64,000 bases of DNA from an uncultured Eubacteriales bacterium (GTDB lineage Bacteria; Bacillota; Clostridia; Lachnospirales; Lachnospiraceae): assembly GCA_900539455.1 (NCBI GenBank), contig UQCD01000004.1, forward strand, positions 62,001 to 126,000. The letters are read 5' to 3'. The notes beneath the pieces were generated by a model. That model made no database searches. It was not told where the DNA came from and was given only the letters and a program-made list of their open reading frames with translations. A program made the translations under genes and the position numbers. Shown here in pieces: positions 1 through 9,625 of the stretch; the stretch's first letter is position 1, and each line of letters opens with the position of its first letter.

Positions 1-6
1 CCTCCG
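1..6 (-). promoter_or_regulatory. Ribosome binding site of the next flagellar gene
   Basis: On the minus strand this reads CGGAGG directly after the fliF stop codon, a strong Shine-Dalgarno site. The gene it serves lies outside the window; by the usual gene order it would be fliG, which is inference. Confidence 0.6.
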
Positions 7-1608
7 TTAATCCCAATCATCATTGAGCCAATTTCTAAGCAATAATGCAACTGCCTCTGGATTTTCATCAACAAACTTCTCAATGGCCTTTCTAGTTTCG
101 GATTTTTCTTCAATGTCAATATCCTCAACCGGAGCCTGCTTCTCCTTAGTTGCTGTAAGCAATTCTTCTACCGAAAGCTCTGGCTCTAATTCATTAACCT
201 CTACAGGTCTTAAACTTCTCCATACTACAAAACCTAACAATAATAGTATAATTACTGCTAATATGATTGGTAATACATTGTTTATAATATTTCCATTGTC
301 TTCAGATTCTTCAAACAATGGCACCTGATAGCTTAATATTGTAATGCTTGTTTCCGGAATACCTGTTGTATCTGCTATCATTCCGATAAGTCCATCTGGA
401 ACATCTAACTCTACTATATCTGAATGTGCAGCCTTGTATTCATCCCAAGTTACATTGTCTAATTCACCTGCTGCCTTTAAGGTATCATAGTTGTATATTA
501 CATTTTTATTTACAACTACTGCAATAGAGGAAGATGCCCTGTTTAAGGTACCCTGCTCACCTTCCTTATGTGTAACAGTTGAACTTACTGCATACTCATT
601 TTTGTTTATAGTAAGACTTGCAGATGTACCATCTGCATTTTTCAGATAATATGTAGTATCATCATCATTTGAATCTGTTCCTGGTACACCGCCTGTTGTA
701 GAGCCACCAGTCTGCTCACAAGAATAGTCGCTATGTAATACCTTGTCATCATTGTAATACTTTGTATCAACTACATCTACCTTGTCAAAGCTCACATCAA
801 GATTTGGTGATACTGTAATAGTATTGAACATCTGAGTTGTTGCAAGTGCCTTTGAAACCTTTTGTACCGTTTCATCGTAAAACTTGTCATATATCATATT
901 TCTCACAGTTGTAGTCATAGAGCCTGTACCATTTGAAAGTTCCTGACCTTCAAATAATGTATTGCCATTAGAATCAATAATAGTAATATTGCTGGTATTG
1001 CTATTTCCTACTGCTGTAGAAAGATACTTTGCCATAGAATCAGCAGCACCCTGTGGCATTGCTCCCTTAAGAGTAAGCTTTACAGCCACATAGGTCTGCT
1101 CATCTGATTCTAAAACTGAAAGCTTATTTGATGGTACTGTCATCTGCACATAGGCGTTTTTAACATAATCAAAAGATTCTACTGTATCCTTAATCTTATC
1201 CTCAAGATACTTCTGGTATAATCTTTCTCTATCTTCAGAGGTTGTAGAAAAACCCATATTTTGAATATAAGAATCCATTGTATAGCCTGTAGCAGTAAGT
1301 CCCTCCTGTGCTATTAAATATGTAGCATCTACAAGCTTGCCGGAATCCACAAGAATTGTCAGCCCATTATTGCTGGTCCGATAAGATATATTGTTGCTTG
1401 TAAGTGTATCTGTAACATTCGCAGCCGAAACTGTATCATCACAGGTAATAAGTTCCTCATATGTTGTTCTTGTGAGTACTAAAGCCAAAATAACAAGAGC
1501 TACTATTACTGTTGCTGTAACACTAATAATAAGTCCCTTTTGTTTTTTAGTATATTTGTTCCAAAAATCAACTATTTTTTTTGTGACAACCTTAACCCTT
1601 TCGTTCAT
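7..1608 (-). CDS. fliF: Flagellar M-ring protein FliF
   Basis: FliF (533 aa) forms the MS ring, the membrane-embedded base on which the rotor, hook and export apparatus assemble. The protein has a cytoplasmic N-terminus, a first membrane segment at about residues 26-46, a large extracytoplasmic ring-building region, and a second membrane segment at about 442-463. The cytoplasmic tail ends in a conserved FliG-binding helix (about 512-528, with ENPEAVALLLRNWL). The poorly conserved Ser/Thr/Asp-rich stretch in the middle is normal for the family. It lies 12 bp after fliE in the flgB-flgC-fliE-fliF order and has a GAGG ribosome site. Length is typical for clostridial FliF. Confidence 0.97.
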   Translation of the reverse strand: MNERVKVVTKKIVDFWNKYTKKQKGLIISVTATVIVALVILALVLTRTTYEELITCDDTVSAANVTDTLTSNNISYRTSNNGLTILVDSGKLVDATYLIAQEGLTATGYTMDSYIQNMGFSTTSEDRERLYQKYLEDKIKDTVESFDYVKNAYVQMTVPSNKLSVLESDEQTYVAVKLTLKGAMPQGAADSMAKYLSTAVGNSNTSNITIIDSNGNTLFEGQELSNGTGSMTTTVRNMIYDKFYDETVQKVSKALATTQMFNTITVSPNLDVSFDKVDVVDTKYYNDDKVLHSDYSCEQTGGSTTGGVPGTDSNDDDTTYYLKNADGTSASLTINKNEYAVSSTVTHKEGEQGTLNRASSSIAVVVNKNVIYNYDTLKAAGELDNVTWDEYKAAHSDIVELDVPDGLIGMIADTTGIPETSITILSYQVPLFEESEDNGNIINNVLPIILAVIILLLLGFVVWRSLRPVEVNELEPELSVEELLTATKEKQAPVEDIDIEEKSETRKAIEKFVDENPEAVALLLRNWLNDDWD

Positions 1609-1620
1609 TTTCTGTTACCT

Positions 1621-1950
1621 CTAGATCTGTATATTCATTATTTCCTTGTATGCGCTGATGAGTGCATTTTTAACTGCAACTGTATACTGCAAAGATAAAT
1701 ATGCCTTTTGCTGGGCTATTGTCACCTCATGTGTACTATCAGCTTTTCCTAAGGAAAAATTAATCTCTGCCTGCTCAGCCTGTGCAGCCAGACTATCTGT
1801 TTCATTAACCATATCCATAGCAGAAGATAATATTTTTGAAAAGGAGTCACTGTAGCTGCCTGTTGAAGCAGCCTCTTTATTTGTCATTTTTCCTATAGCC
1901 GAATTATATAAATCTAATGCTGTTCCTGTTAATCCTGAAATATCAGCCAT
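1621..1950 (-). CDS. fliE: Flagellar hook-basal body protein FliE
   Basis: FliE (109 aa) joins the MS ring to the proximal rod and is an early substrate of the flagellar export system. The C-terminal half carries the family pattern, with KADSTHEVTIAQQKA followed by a helical tail with a YKEIMNIQI end. The N-terminus is variable. The start is supported by a TTAGGAG site. It lies between flgC and fliF, as in most Firmicutes flagellar operons. Confidence 0.95.
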   Translation of the reverse strand: MADISGLTGTALDLYNSAIGKMTNKEAASTGSYSDSFSKILSSAMDMVNETDSLAAQAEQAEINFSLGKADSTHEVTIAQQKAYLSLQYTVAVKNALISAYKEIMNIQI

Positions 1951-1981
1951 AATTTTCTCCTAACTATTATTAAACTATATA

Positions 1982-2422
1982 TTAGTTTTGTCCGATTTCT
2001 AAGCCCTTTGATGCCATTGTCTTTGAAGCATTAAATGCTGTAACATTTGCCTCATAAGAGCGTGACGCATCAATTAAATTTGTCATTTCTGTAACTACAT
2101 TTACATTTGGATATGTAACATACCCATTTTCATCTGCGTCCGGATGTGCAGGGTCATATACCATACTCATTGGTGTTTCATTGTCCTCAACAATTTGTGT
2201 AACCTTTACACCACTGCCTACAGTTCCAGCTGTAGACATTAACACTTCTCCAAAATCCACTGCACTTTTTTCAGCAAAAACCACAGTTTTTCTTCTATAT
2301 GGTCCACCATCTGCTGTGTTTGTAGAATTAACATTTGCAATATTTTGCGATATAATATCTGTTCTAAGTCTTTGTGCAGACATTCCTGAACCACTAATAT
2401 CAAATGAAGTAAATAAACCCAT
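1982..2422 (-). CDS. flgC: Flagellar basal-body rod protein FlgC
   Basis: FlgC (146 aa) is a proximal rod subunit. It begins with the typical rod-protein N-terminal motif (SAQRLRTDIISQNIANVNST) and ends with the paired helical segment DASRSYEANVTAFNASK, which forms the coiled coil of the rod. The start follows an AGGAGG site. Only 10 bp separate it from flgB, so the two are almost certainly cotranscribed. Confidence 0.97.
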   Translation of the reverse strand: MGLFTSFDISGSGMSAQRLRTDIISQNIANVNSTNTADGGPYRRKTVVFAEKSAVDFGEVLMSTAGTVGSGVKVTQIVEDNETPMSMVYDPAHPDADENGYVTYPNVNVVTEMTNLIDASRSYEANVTAFNASKTMASKGLEIGQN

Positions 2423-2432
2423 ATGCTGCCTC

Positions 2433-2828
2433 CTATGTATTCTGCATAGCTACCTTAAGCATATTAAACTCATATTTTATGCTGTCCAGCAACGCATTGT
2501 ATTTAATCTGATTTGATGCAAGCTCAACATTTTCCGTGTCAATATCCACATTATTTCCATCTAATCTATATGAGAGAGTTGAATAATCTGTATATACCTT
2601 TGCATCTAAATTTTCTAAATCAACATCATCCACCTTTTTTCTAAGAGAAGAATTTGAGCCACTGGCTAATTCCTCAAATAAGTAGCTTTCAAAGGTGACA
2701 TCCTTTCTTTTATATCCTGGTGTATCATTATTTGCTAAATTGTTTGATAATATCTCATTTCTTGTCCATGCCGCATCTGCTGCCTTTGACAAAACATTTA
2801 TATAATTGTACGCATTAGAGCTAATCAT
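2433..2828 (-). CDS. flgB: Flagellar basal-body rod protein FlgB
   Basis: FlgB (131 aa) is a proximal rod subunit and the first gene of this flagellar operon. The rod signature LSNNLANNDTPGYKRKDV is present near residues 27-44, followed by the usual VDIDTE and EVELA-like region and a C-terminal helix. I chose the ATG at 2828 rather than the upstream TTG at 2867, because AAAGGAG lies 6 bp before the ATG and the N-terminus then matches the family length. A consensus promoter lies about 55 bp upstream. Confidence 0.96.
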   Translation of the reverse strand: MISSNAYNYINVLSKAADAAWTRNEILSNNLANNDTPGYKRKDVTFESYLFEELASGSNSSLRKKVDDVDLENLDAKVYTDYSTLSYRLDGNNVDIDTENVELASNQIKYNALLDSIKYEFNMLKVAMQNT

Positions 2829-2880
2829 TCCGATCTCCTTTTCCTTGCTGTATACATACTGACCCAAAATACTAACTTAT

Positions 2881-2909
2881 ATTATAATGTCTATATTACA
2901 AAATATCAA
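2881..2909 (-). promoter_or_regulatory. Predicted vegetative promoter of the flagellar operon
   Basis: The minus strand has TTGATA (2904-2909), a 17-nt spacer and TATAAT (2881-2886). This is close to the housekeeping sigma consensus and ends about 52 bp before the flgB start codon. No second flagellar-sigma-like element was recognised here. Confidence 0.75.
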
Positions 2910-2973
2910 GTTTATTTTGTGGTAATTTGTGTACTGTGTCACACTATGTTGTGGTATTTATGCAAAAGCAACA

Positions 2974-3017
2974 TAAGCCACCTCACTTGTACGCATCCAT
3001 ACGAGTAAGGTGGCTTA
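2974..3017 (-). terminator. Hairpin terminator downstream of codY
   Basis: Two 18-nt arms (2974-2991 and 3000-3017) pair at 17 positions, counting one G-U pair, around an 8-nt loop. It sits 66 bp after the codY stop and before the flgB promoter. On the minus strand the following sequence is only moderately T-rich (TTGCTTTTG). It probably separates the codY and flagellar transcripts. Confidence 0.7.
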
Positions 3018-3082
3018 AATCCGTTTAACCACATTTTATAATTTTTGTTTTTATATCTTATATAATTATATATCGACACTTA

Positions 3083-3850
3083 TTACATTTTGTTTAGCTC
3101 CGGAACCAAAAATTCATTAACAATTTTTATGTTTGTTCCCTTCATTCCTGCTGACCTTTCTTCAATAATCCCTGCACTTGCGATTTTCTTAATTGCATTT
3201 ATCAGAACAGATCTGGTATATCCTTTTTCATCTGCTATTTTACTGGTTATAATAATACCCTGTCCTGTAGGACCTAATTCTTCTATAACGCTTCTAAAGC
3301 AAATAATTTCTGTATAAGATAATGTTTTAAGGGATGCCCTGACAATTTTTAATTTTCTTTCCTCATCAAGTGTTTCTTCGCTTTCAGACCTAGTCATTTC
3401 TAAGCCTACCACAGTAGTTGCGTATTCTGCCAAAATAATATCATCTATAGAATACTGTTCATTATTTCTATATATAAAAATTGTACCCAATCTGTCCCCT
3501 GCAATATTTACAGGTGCTATAGTAGCAGCATACTGCTTGGCTATAGACTCCTCCACACCTATTGTTGCAAGATTAACATTTTCCTTAGTAGATAAAACGC
3601 TTAAAAATCTTTCATTCATATCATCATCTATAAACTTATCTGGCTCATTTGGAAAATGTTTTTCTATAACTTTAATGTTCTCTTTCACACAACTCCCGAG
3701 AATTTTACCTTTTCTGCTTATAATAATTACATTTGAACAAAGTACCTCTGACATTACCTTACATAAATCTTCAAAAATGACCTTTTTTGATAAATTATTG
3801 TGTAAAAGTTTATTTATTTTTCTGGTTTTATCTAGTAATTGTACGCTCAT
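3083..3850 (-). CDS. codY: GTP- and branched-chain-amino-acid-sensing repressor CodY
   Basis: CodY (255 aa) is the global nutrient sensor of Firmicutes: bound to isoleucine or valine and to GTP, it represses genes for starvation and alternative lifestyles. The N-terminal GAF effector domain covers about residues 1-160. A winged-helix DNA-binding domain covers about 195-250, with the recognition region ASKIADEKGYTRSVLINAIKK followed by SAGMKGTNIK. The ATG at 3850 is preferred over the ATG at 3862, which overlaps the topA stop, because TGGAGG lies just before it and homologues start with a short tail before KTRKIN. Here codY follows topA directly; the codV-clpQ-clpY genes that sit between them in Bacillus are absent. 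Confidence 0.95.
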   Translation of the reverse strand: MSVQLLDKTRKINKLLHNNLSKKVIFEDLCKVMSEVLCSNVIIISRKGKILGSCVKENIKVIEKHFPNEPDKFIDDDMNERFLSVLSTKENVNLATIGVEESIAKQYAATIAPVNIAGDRLGTIFIYRNNEQYSIDDIILAEYATTVVGLEMTRSESEETLDEERKLKIVRASLKTLSYTEIICFRSVIEELGPTGQGIIITSKIADEKGYTRSVLINAIKKIASAGIIEERSAGMKGTNIKIVNEFLVPELNKM

Positions 3851-3861
3851 CACTGCCTCCA

Positions 3862-5925
3862 TTATTTGTTTTCAACATAACCACACTTATCGTTGGCACA
3901 GACTAACTTACTACCTTTTTCTATCATATATCCACCACACTCCGGACACCTTTTGTCCGTCGGCTTGCCCCAGGACATAAAATCGCACTCCGGATTGTTA
4001 ATACAGCCATAATATCTACGACCTTTTTTAGTTTTTCTGATTACAATATCAGCGCCACATTTTGGACAGGCAACACCAATTTTTTCAAAATATGGCATTG
4101 TATTTCTACATTCAGGAAATCCCGGACAAGCTAAAAACTTTCCGTGAGGGCCATACTTTATAACCATATTTCTTCCACATACATCACAGACAACATCTGT
4201 CTGTTCGTCCTGAATCTCAATTTTTTCCAATGCCTTTTCAGCATTTTTAATTGATTTCTCTAAGTCTGGATAAAAGTTTCTAACAACCGTTTTCCATTGT
4301 ACGCTTCCTTCCTCCACCATATCTAAAAGTGACTCCATATTTGCAGTAAAACTAGAATCTACAATAGCTGGAAAAGCTGTTTTCATAATATTATTAACAG
4401 CCTCTCCTAATTCGGTAACATAGAGGTTTTTATTTTCCTTTGCAACATATCTTCTTGAGATAATAGTGGTAATTGTAGGTGCGTAAGTACTTGGTCTGCC
4501 AATACCCTGCTCCTCTAATGCCTTAACTAAGGCTGCTTCTGTAAAATGGGCAGGTGGCTGGGTAAAATGCTGTTTTTCATCAAAATTATCAAGAGATAGC
4601 TTTGTATCCTTAGTAATTTTATTAAGTAAAACATTGGCCTTTGGCTTTTCGTCCTCTGAATCAACATATACAGACATAAAACCTTCAAATGTGATTTTTG
4701 ATGTAGTAACATTAAAAATATAGTCACCACAGCCTATTTTCACTGATGTTGTTTCATATACAGCACTATTCATTCTGGAAGCTGTAAATCTCTTCCATAT
4801 AAGCTGATATAATCTAAATAAATCTCTAGATAGCTGTTCTTTAACTATTGTAGGTGTCAAAGCAATATTCGTAGGTCTTATAGCTTCGTGGGCATCTTGA
4901 ATTTTATTTGTATTTTTCTTTGCACCCTCACTCTTGCCTACATACTTTTCACCATAGGTTTCCTTAATAAAATCTCTTGCCATCGCATCTGCTTCATCAG
5001 ATATTCTGGTAGAATCAGTACGCAGGTAGGTGATTAAACCTATTGTTCCATAGCCTTTAATATCTACACCTTCATATAACTGCTGGGCTAATCTCATCGT
5101 TTTTTGTGTAGAAAAGTTTAGTACAGTAGATGCTTCCTGCTGTAGGGTGCTGGTGGTAAATGGTATTGGAGCTTTTTTTATTCTTTCACCATTTTTTATG
5201 TCTGTAACTTTAAAGCTTTTTTTCTTTGTAGCTTTAATAATTTTGTCGATTTCTTCCTTGCTGGTTATATTCATTTTTCCATTAGTATCGCCATAAAACT
5301 TTGCTACTAACGGCTTCTTTTCTCCCTCAACACTTAATACAGCCTCTAAGGTCCAGTATTCTTCTGGTATAAATTCGTCTATCTCGGCTTCTCTATCACA
5401 AATCATTCTAAGAGCAACCGACTGAACTCTACCAGCACTAAGTCCTCTTTTTACCTTTTCCCATAAAAGTGGGCTGATGCCATAACCTACCATTCTGTCT
5501 AATACTCTTCGTGCCTGCTGTGCATCAACAAGATTTGTATTAATCTTTCTTGGGTGCTTAAGGGATTCCTTAACTGCATTTTTAGTTATTTCATTGAAGG
5601 TAATTCTTTTCATTTTTTTATCATCTAATTTAAGTGCCTTAGATAAATGCCATGAAATAGCTTCTCCTTCTCGGTCAGGGTCGGTTGCAAGATAAACAAT
5701 ATCTGCTTTCTTTACCATTTTTCTAAGCTCAGCAAGCTTTTCTCCCTTTCCTCTAATTGTTATATATTTAGGCTCATAGTCATTTTCAAAATCAATTCCC
5801 CATGTACTTTTAGGTAAATCTCTTACATGTCCATTGGACGCTGCAACTTCATAATTCGCTCCTAAGAATTTTTTAATTGTTTTTACTTTTGCTGGTGATT
5901 CCACTATCACAAAATACTTCGCCAT
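3862..5925 (-). CDS. topA: DNA topoisomerase I (type IA)
   Basis: TopA (687 aa) relaxes negative supercoils through a 5'-phosphotyrosyl link. The Toprim domain (about 1-120) carries the acidic TDPDREGE motif at 81-88. The catalytic tyrosine is Tyr300 in GLITYLRTDSTRIS. The C-terminus holds three four-cysteine zinc fingers, starting CDVCG, CPKCG and CPECG. The gene overlaps the alternative codY start and follows dprA by 17 bp, keeping the widely conserved dprA-topA order. Confidence 0.98.
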   Translation of the reverse strand: MAKYFVIVESPAKVKTIKKFLGANYEVAASNGHVRDLPKSTWGIDFENDYEPKYITIRGKGEKLAELRKMVKKADIVYLATDPDREGEAISWHLSKALKLDDKKMKRITFNEITKNAVKESLKHPRKINTNLVDAQQARRVLDRMVGYGISPLLWEKVKRGLSAGRVQSVALRMICDREAEIDEFIPEEYWTLEAVLSVEGEKKPLVAKFYGDTNGKMNITSKEEIDKIIKATKKKSFKVTDIKNGERIKKAPIPFTTSTLQQEASTVLNFSTQKTMRLAQQLYEGVDIKGYGTIGLITYLRTDSTRISDEADAMARDFIKETYGEKYVGKSEGAKKNTNKIQDAHEAIRPTNIALTPTIVKEQLSRDLFRLYQLIWKRFTASRMNSAVYETTSVKIGCGDYIFNVTTSKITFEGFMSVYVDSEDEKPKANVLLNKITKDTKLSLDNFDEKQHFTQPPAHFTEAALVKALEEQGIGRPSTYAPTITTIISRRYVAKENKNLYVTELGEAVNNIMKTAFPAIVDSSFTANMESLLDMVEEGSVQWKTVVRNFYPDLEKSIKNAEKALEKIEIQDEQTDVVCDVCGRNMVIKYGPHGKFLACPGFPECRNTMPYFEKIGVACPKCGADIVIRKTKKGRRYYGCINNPECDFMSWGKPTDKRCPECGGYMIEKGSKLVCANDKCGYVENK

Positions 5926-5942
5926 ACTCTCACTTCTCTTTC

Positions 5943-7031
5943 TTACATCTTGCCATTGATTACATATTGTCCCTTGGCTACTTCCTTAATAGCACCTTCC
6001 AGTTGTAAATACATAATTCCTTCATATACTTTGTCAATTTCCATGCCACTTTTTTCCGATAGCTGAACAGCTGTCATTGGCATAAAACCGAAACAACTAT
6101 ACAACATCTCAAATTCTTTTGCAAGATAAAATTTCTTTTTCCCTGTATTTTCCCACTTAATTTCCCCTATTAAATCACCTACAGGCTGTGTAATAGAAAT
6201 AAGTGGAACAGCTCCCTCTAGTATTAATTTATTGCACCCTATACTTAATAAATCATTAATTCTCCCTGGCAGTGCGTATACATTTTTCCCCTGCTCCAGT
6301 GCATAGTCCACAGTAATAAAGGAACCACTTTTTTCCTTTGCTTCCACCATAACCACACTGTCTGATAATGCCGAAATAATTCTGTTTCTACTGGGAAAAT
6401 GCCAGGCAAGCGGTGCTGTACCCGGAGTATATTCAGATATTAATCCCCCCGTTTCAGATATCTGCTCGTATAATTCTATATTCTGCACCGGATAACAAAC
6501 ATCTACTCCGCAGCCTAATATTGCATATGTACACCCTTTATTTTCTATACTTCCCCAATGTGCCATTGAATCAATACCTCTTGCCATGCCACTTATAACA
6601 TCTATATTATTAACACTAAGATTTTTCCCTAATTCATAGGCAACGCTTTTGCCATATTCTGTACATATTCTGGCTCCCACTATACCTGCTGCCATTTTAT
6701 TATTTTCAGGCAGCCTGCCCTTATAGAACAAAACCATTGGTGGATTTTTAATATTGTAAAGTCTTTTCGGGTACTTATCATCTCCATAAAAGGTATATTC
6801 TATCCTTTTCCTTTTCAGGCTTTTTTCTATTTCCCCTATATTTATATCTCTTTTTCCCTTTAGCAGACTTTCTATGTCCTTTTTAGTTATACCCTTTACC
6901 TTTTTGTATTCCTTTTCTGTTGCCTTATATATTGCCTTTGCACTATGAAAATGCTCGTATAATATTTCCATTTTTCCCTGCCACATTTCATTTACATAGG
7001 AAAGCCAAAGCCAGCTATCTTGTTCTTCCAT
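5943..7031 (-). CDS. dprA: DNA-processing protein DprA (Smf)
   Basis: DprA (362 aa) loads RecA onto single-stranded DNA taken up during natural transformation and protects it. The N-terminal helical region is followed by the extended Rossmann fold (about residues 100-290), with GMARGIDSMAH, the GCGVDVCYP turn, FPSRNRIIS and EKSGSFITVDYALEQG. A C-terminal winged helix (about 300-360) follows. Only 3 bp separate it from the upstream comM-like gene, so both are probably read together. No other competence genes are in the window. Confidence 0.96.
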   Translation of the reverse strand: MEEQDSWLWLSYVNEMWQGKMEILYEHFHSAKAIYKATEKEYKKVKGITKKDIESLLKGKRDINIGEIEKSLKRKRIEYTFYGDDKYPKRLYNIKNPPMVLFYKGRLPENNKMAAGIVGARICTEYGKSVAYELGKNLSVNNIDVISGMARGIDSMAHWGSIENKGCTYAILGCGVDVCYPVQNIELYEQISETGGLISEYTPGTAPLAWHFPSRNRIISALSDSVVMVEAKEKSGSFITVDYALEQGKNVYALPGRINDLLSIGCNKLILEGAVPLISITQPVGDLIGEIKWENTGKKKFYLAKEFEMLYSCFGFMPMTAVQLSEKSGMEIDKVYEGIMYLQLEGAIKEVAKGQYVINGKM

Positions 7032-7034
7032 TTT

Positions 7035-8546
7035 TTACCTCACCATTCTGTAGCCTATTGCTTCTGACATATGTTTTTTGTTTATATATTCACACTCCTC
7101 TATGTCAGCTATAGTTCTCGCTACCCGTATAATCTTATAATATGCCCTGATACTAAGTCCCAGCTTATTGTATGCCTCTTTTAAAAGCCTGTCCGCCTCC
7201 TTTTCCACGAAACAGAATGCTTCGATTTCCTTTGTAGTAAGCCTTGAATTGAACTTTCCCAGAGGATTTCTTTCTCTTTGGATTTTTCTGCCCTTTTCCA
7301 CTATTTTTTGCATATCTGCAGACGACCTGTTATTATTTTTAAAACCAATTTCTTCTATTTTAATAGGCTCTATATTTACAGTAATGTCTATCCTGTCTAA
7401 AATTGGTCCGCTTATTCTATGCAGATAATTTTTCACCTGCTGTTCACTACAGCCGCATCTGTTTCTATCAGGGTAATAACCACATTTGCAAGGATTAGTG
7501 GCTGCAACTAACATTACCTGCGCTGGAAAAACATATTTTCCACTGTTTCTGCTAATAACTATCTGTCCATTTTCAATAGGCTCTCTAAGGGCATCTATAG
7601 TATCTGGCTTAAATTCTGCAAGCTCGTCTAAAAAAAGCACGCCATTATGTGCTAATGTAACCTCTCCCACCTTAGGTATAACTCCTCCCCCTACTAATGC
7701 ACTCTGGGTAATTGTATGATGTGGTGCTCTATAGGGACGGTTAAACATAAAGCTATGTTCCTTTAGTTTTCCTGCTATTGAATGTATTTTTGTAATCTCA
7801 ATACATTCTTTTATGTCTGGTTTGGGTAAAATAGTAGAAATTCTTGATGCTATCATAGATTTGCCTGCACCTGGTGGTCCTACCATAAGTAAATGATGAT
7901 TTCCACAGGCAGCTATGATTGCTGCCCTTTTTATTCCCTCGTTTCCATATACTTCCGCAAAATCAAAGGTTTTTTCTGACAAAGCACCTGCTTCGTATAT
8001 ATCACTTATATCCTTATGTAATGGCTTTCTTTTAAATCCCTCATTTATAATTGAGGCTGCTTCATTTAAGCTATCTACACCATATACATTTATTCCACTA
8101 ACAACTGCTCCCTCCTCTTCATTTTCCTTTGGAACAATGCAGTTTTTAAAGCCTAACTCCTTAGCTTTAGCCACAATGGCTAATATTCCCCCTATTTTTT
8201 TCACATCACCGTTTAGGCTTAGCTCTCCCACAATTAAGGTATCCTCTAAGGTTCTTGTATTTACCACCTTAAGACACCTTAATATACCAATAGCTATAGC
8301 CAAATCAAAATAATTGCCTGTTTTTCTTACATCAATAGGAGTTAGATTTATTGTAATTCTTTTAGGGGGCAATATTATATTTTGATTTTTTATAGCTGTC
8401 CTTACCCTTTCTCTGGACTCTCTGACCTCAGAGTTTAATAAACCTACCATATCAAAGCTTGGCAGGCCGTCACTTATATCTACCTCTACATTTATTTTAA
8501 GCATTTCCACACCTAAAAAGGAGGCACTATTAATTTTACAAAACAT
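7035..8546 (-). CDS. comM: ComM/YifB-family AAA+ ATPase (Mg-chelatase-like)
   Basis: This is a ComM-type protein (503 aa from the chosen start). In naturally transformable bacteria ComM is a hexameric helicase that promotes branch migration during integration of incoming DNA. The N-terminal Lon-protease-like domain is followed by the AAA core, with Walker A GPPGAGKS at about 223-230, a LFLDELAEF Walker B and the AATNPCKCGYYPD insert. The C-terminal lid ends in the usual helical segment. The ATG at 8546 (MFCKINSASFLGVE) matches family N-termini better than the ATG at 8570; neither has a strong ribosome site. Pairing with dprA supports a role in DNA uptake or recombination. Confidence 0.93.
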   Translation of the reverse strand: MFCKINSASFLGVEMLKINVEVDISDGLPSFDMVGLLNSEVRESRERVRTAIKNQNIILPPKRITINLTPIDVRKTGNYFDLAIAIGILRCLKVVNTRTLEDTLIVGELSLNGDVKKIGGILAIVAKAKELGFKNCIVPKENEEEGAVVSGINVYGVDSLNEAASIINEGFKRKPLHKDISDIYEAGALSEKTFDFAEVYGNEGIKRAAIIAACGNHHLLMVGPPGAGKSMIASRISTILPKPDIKECIEITKIHSIAGKLKEHSFMFNRPYRAPHHTITQSALVGGGVIPKVGEVTLAHNGVLFLDELAEFKPDTIDALREPIENGQIVISRNSGKYVFPAQVMLVAATNPCKCGYYPDRNRCGCSEQQVKNYLHRISGPILDRIDITVNIEPIKIEEIGFKNNNRSSADMQKIVEKGRKIQRERNPLGKFNSRLTTKEIEAFCFVEKEADRLLKEAYNKLGLSIRAYYKIIRVARTIADIEECEYINKKHMSEAIGYRMVR

Positions 8547-8632
8547 ATAAAGCTCTATGGGAAAATTCATAGAAACATAGAATATTATAAGGTTTTAAGA
8601 TACCTTGATATTACCAGATATTTCTAAAAAAC

Positions 8633-9562
8633 TCAAGCTATTTTTAAAAACACAATTATAAGCGGAATAGTGACTAAGGACATTATTGTAGATAAAAATA
8701 CTGTTTTAGCTGCCAGCTTTTCATCTCCATTATATTCTATCGAAAACATAATTGCATTTGTAGCAGCAGGCATTAATAAAAGCAGCATAATCACATTAAA
8801 TAAAACGCTGTCCTTTACAAAATATTTAACTGTAGGATAAATAATTATTGGTATGATTATCTGTTTTATTAAGGAAAAAATATATACTCTTCCATCGTTA
8901 AATATCTGCTTTAATGGCATTGACGCCAGCGTTGCTCCCATTAACAGCATGGCAAGTGGTGTGGTGGTATTTCCCAGCTTTTTTACTGCTTCTTCTACCA
9001 CTACAGGAAAATGCCAGTTGAAGAAATATATAAATAATGCTAATACAGAAAAAAGCATCCCTGGGGAAAATATCTTTGCAAGGCTTATTTTTCCATTAGC
9101 TCCACCACCTGTTCTTAAAAACAGCACTCCTATTGTAAATGAGGTTACATTAAACACAATATTTACAATAGCTGTATAAAAAACTCCAAGCGAGCCACAT
9201 ATGGCACTTACAACTGGAAAACCTATAAAGCCTATATTTGAATAGGTCATCATAAAAGCAAATAATCCCTGCTTTTTATTATCAGCCTTAATTAATTTAG
9301 CAACAATCAGCCCGATAATAGGCATTACTAAATAAAATCCTACAGCTATTATAAAAATTGTTTTTATGTTATTGCCACTAGGTCTTTCCTTTAAATTTAA
9401 AACAGCGCTTACAATAAGTGCCGGCATAGATACATGTAAAATAAGCTTTGTAAGTTTCTGGTTAAAGCCTTTATCAAAAACTCCAACCTTAAAAAGTATA
9501 AAGCCTATAACTATTATAATAAAAAGTTCTGCCATTACATTTAAAATTATCTGTATATCCAT
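8633..9562 (-). CDS. AEC-family (auxin efflux carrier-like) permease
   Basis: This integral membrane protein (309 aa) belongs to the auxin efflux carrier family (bile/arsenite/riboflavin transporter superfamily). Bacterial members move organic acids such as malate or malonate, or are uncharacterised. About ten hydrophobic segments are visible in two repeats, with a TYSNIGFIGFPV motif near the middle and a TTPLAMLLMGATLA motif in the second half, both family features. The ATG at 9562 follows AAGGAA; the upstream TTG at 9589 has no support. The substrate cannot be read from the sequence, and neighbours give no clue. Confidence 0.88.
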   Translation of the reverse strand: MDIQIILNVMAELFIIIVIGFILFKVGVFDKGFNQKLTKLILHVSMPALIVSAVLNLKERPSGNNIKTIFIIAVGFYLVMPIIGLIVAKLIKADNKKQGLFAFMMTYSNIGFIGFPVVSAICGSLGVFYTAIVNIVFNVTSFTIGVLFLRTGGGANGKISLAKIFSPGMLFSVLALFIYFFNWHFPVVVEEAVKKLGNTTTPLAMLLMGATLASMPLKQIFNDGRVYIFSLIKQIIIPIIIYPTVKYFVKDSVLFNVIMLLLLMPAATNAIMFSIEYNGDEKLAAKTVFLSTIMSLVTIPLIIVFLKIA

Positions 9563-9625
9563 AAATTGTGTTCCTTTCACTAAGCACAAGCTTAATTTTT
9601 GCTTAATGAATTATATACTTATTAA

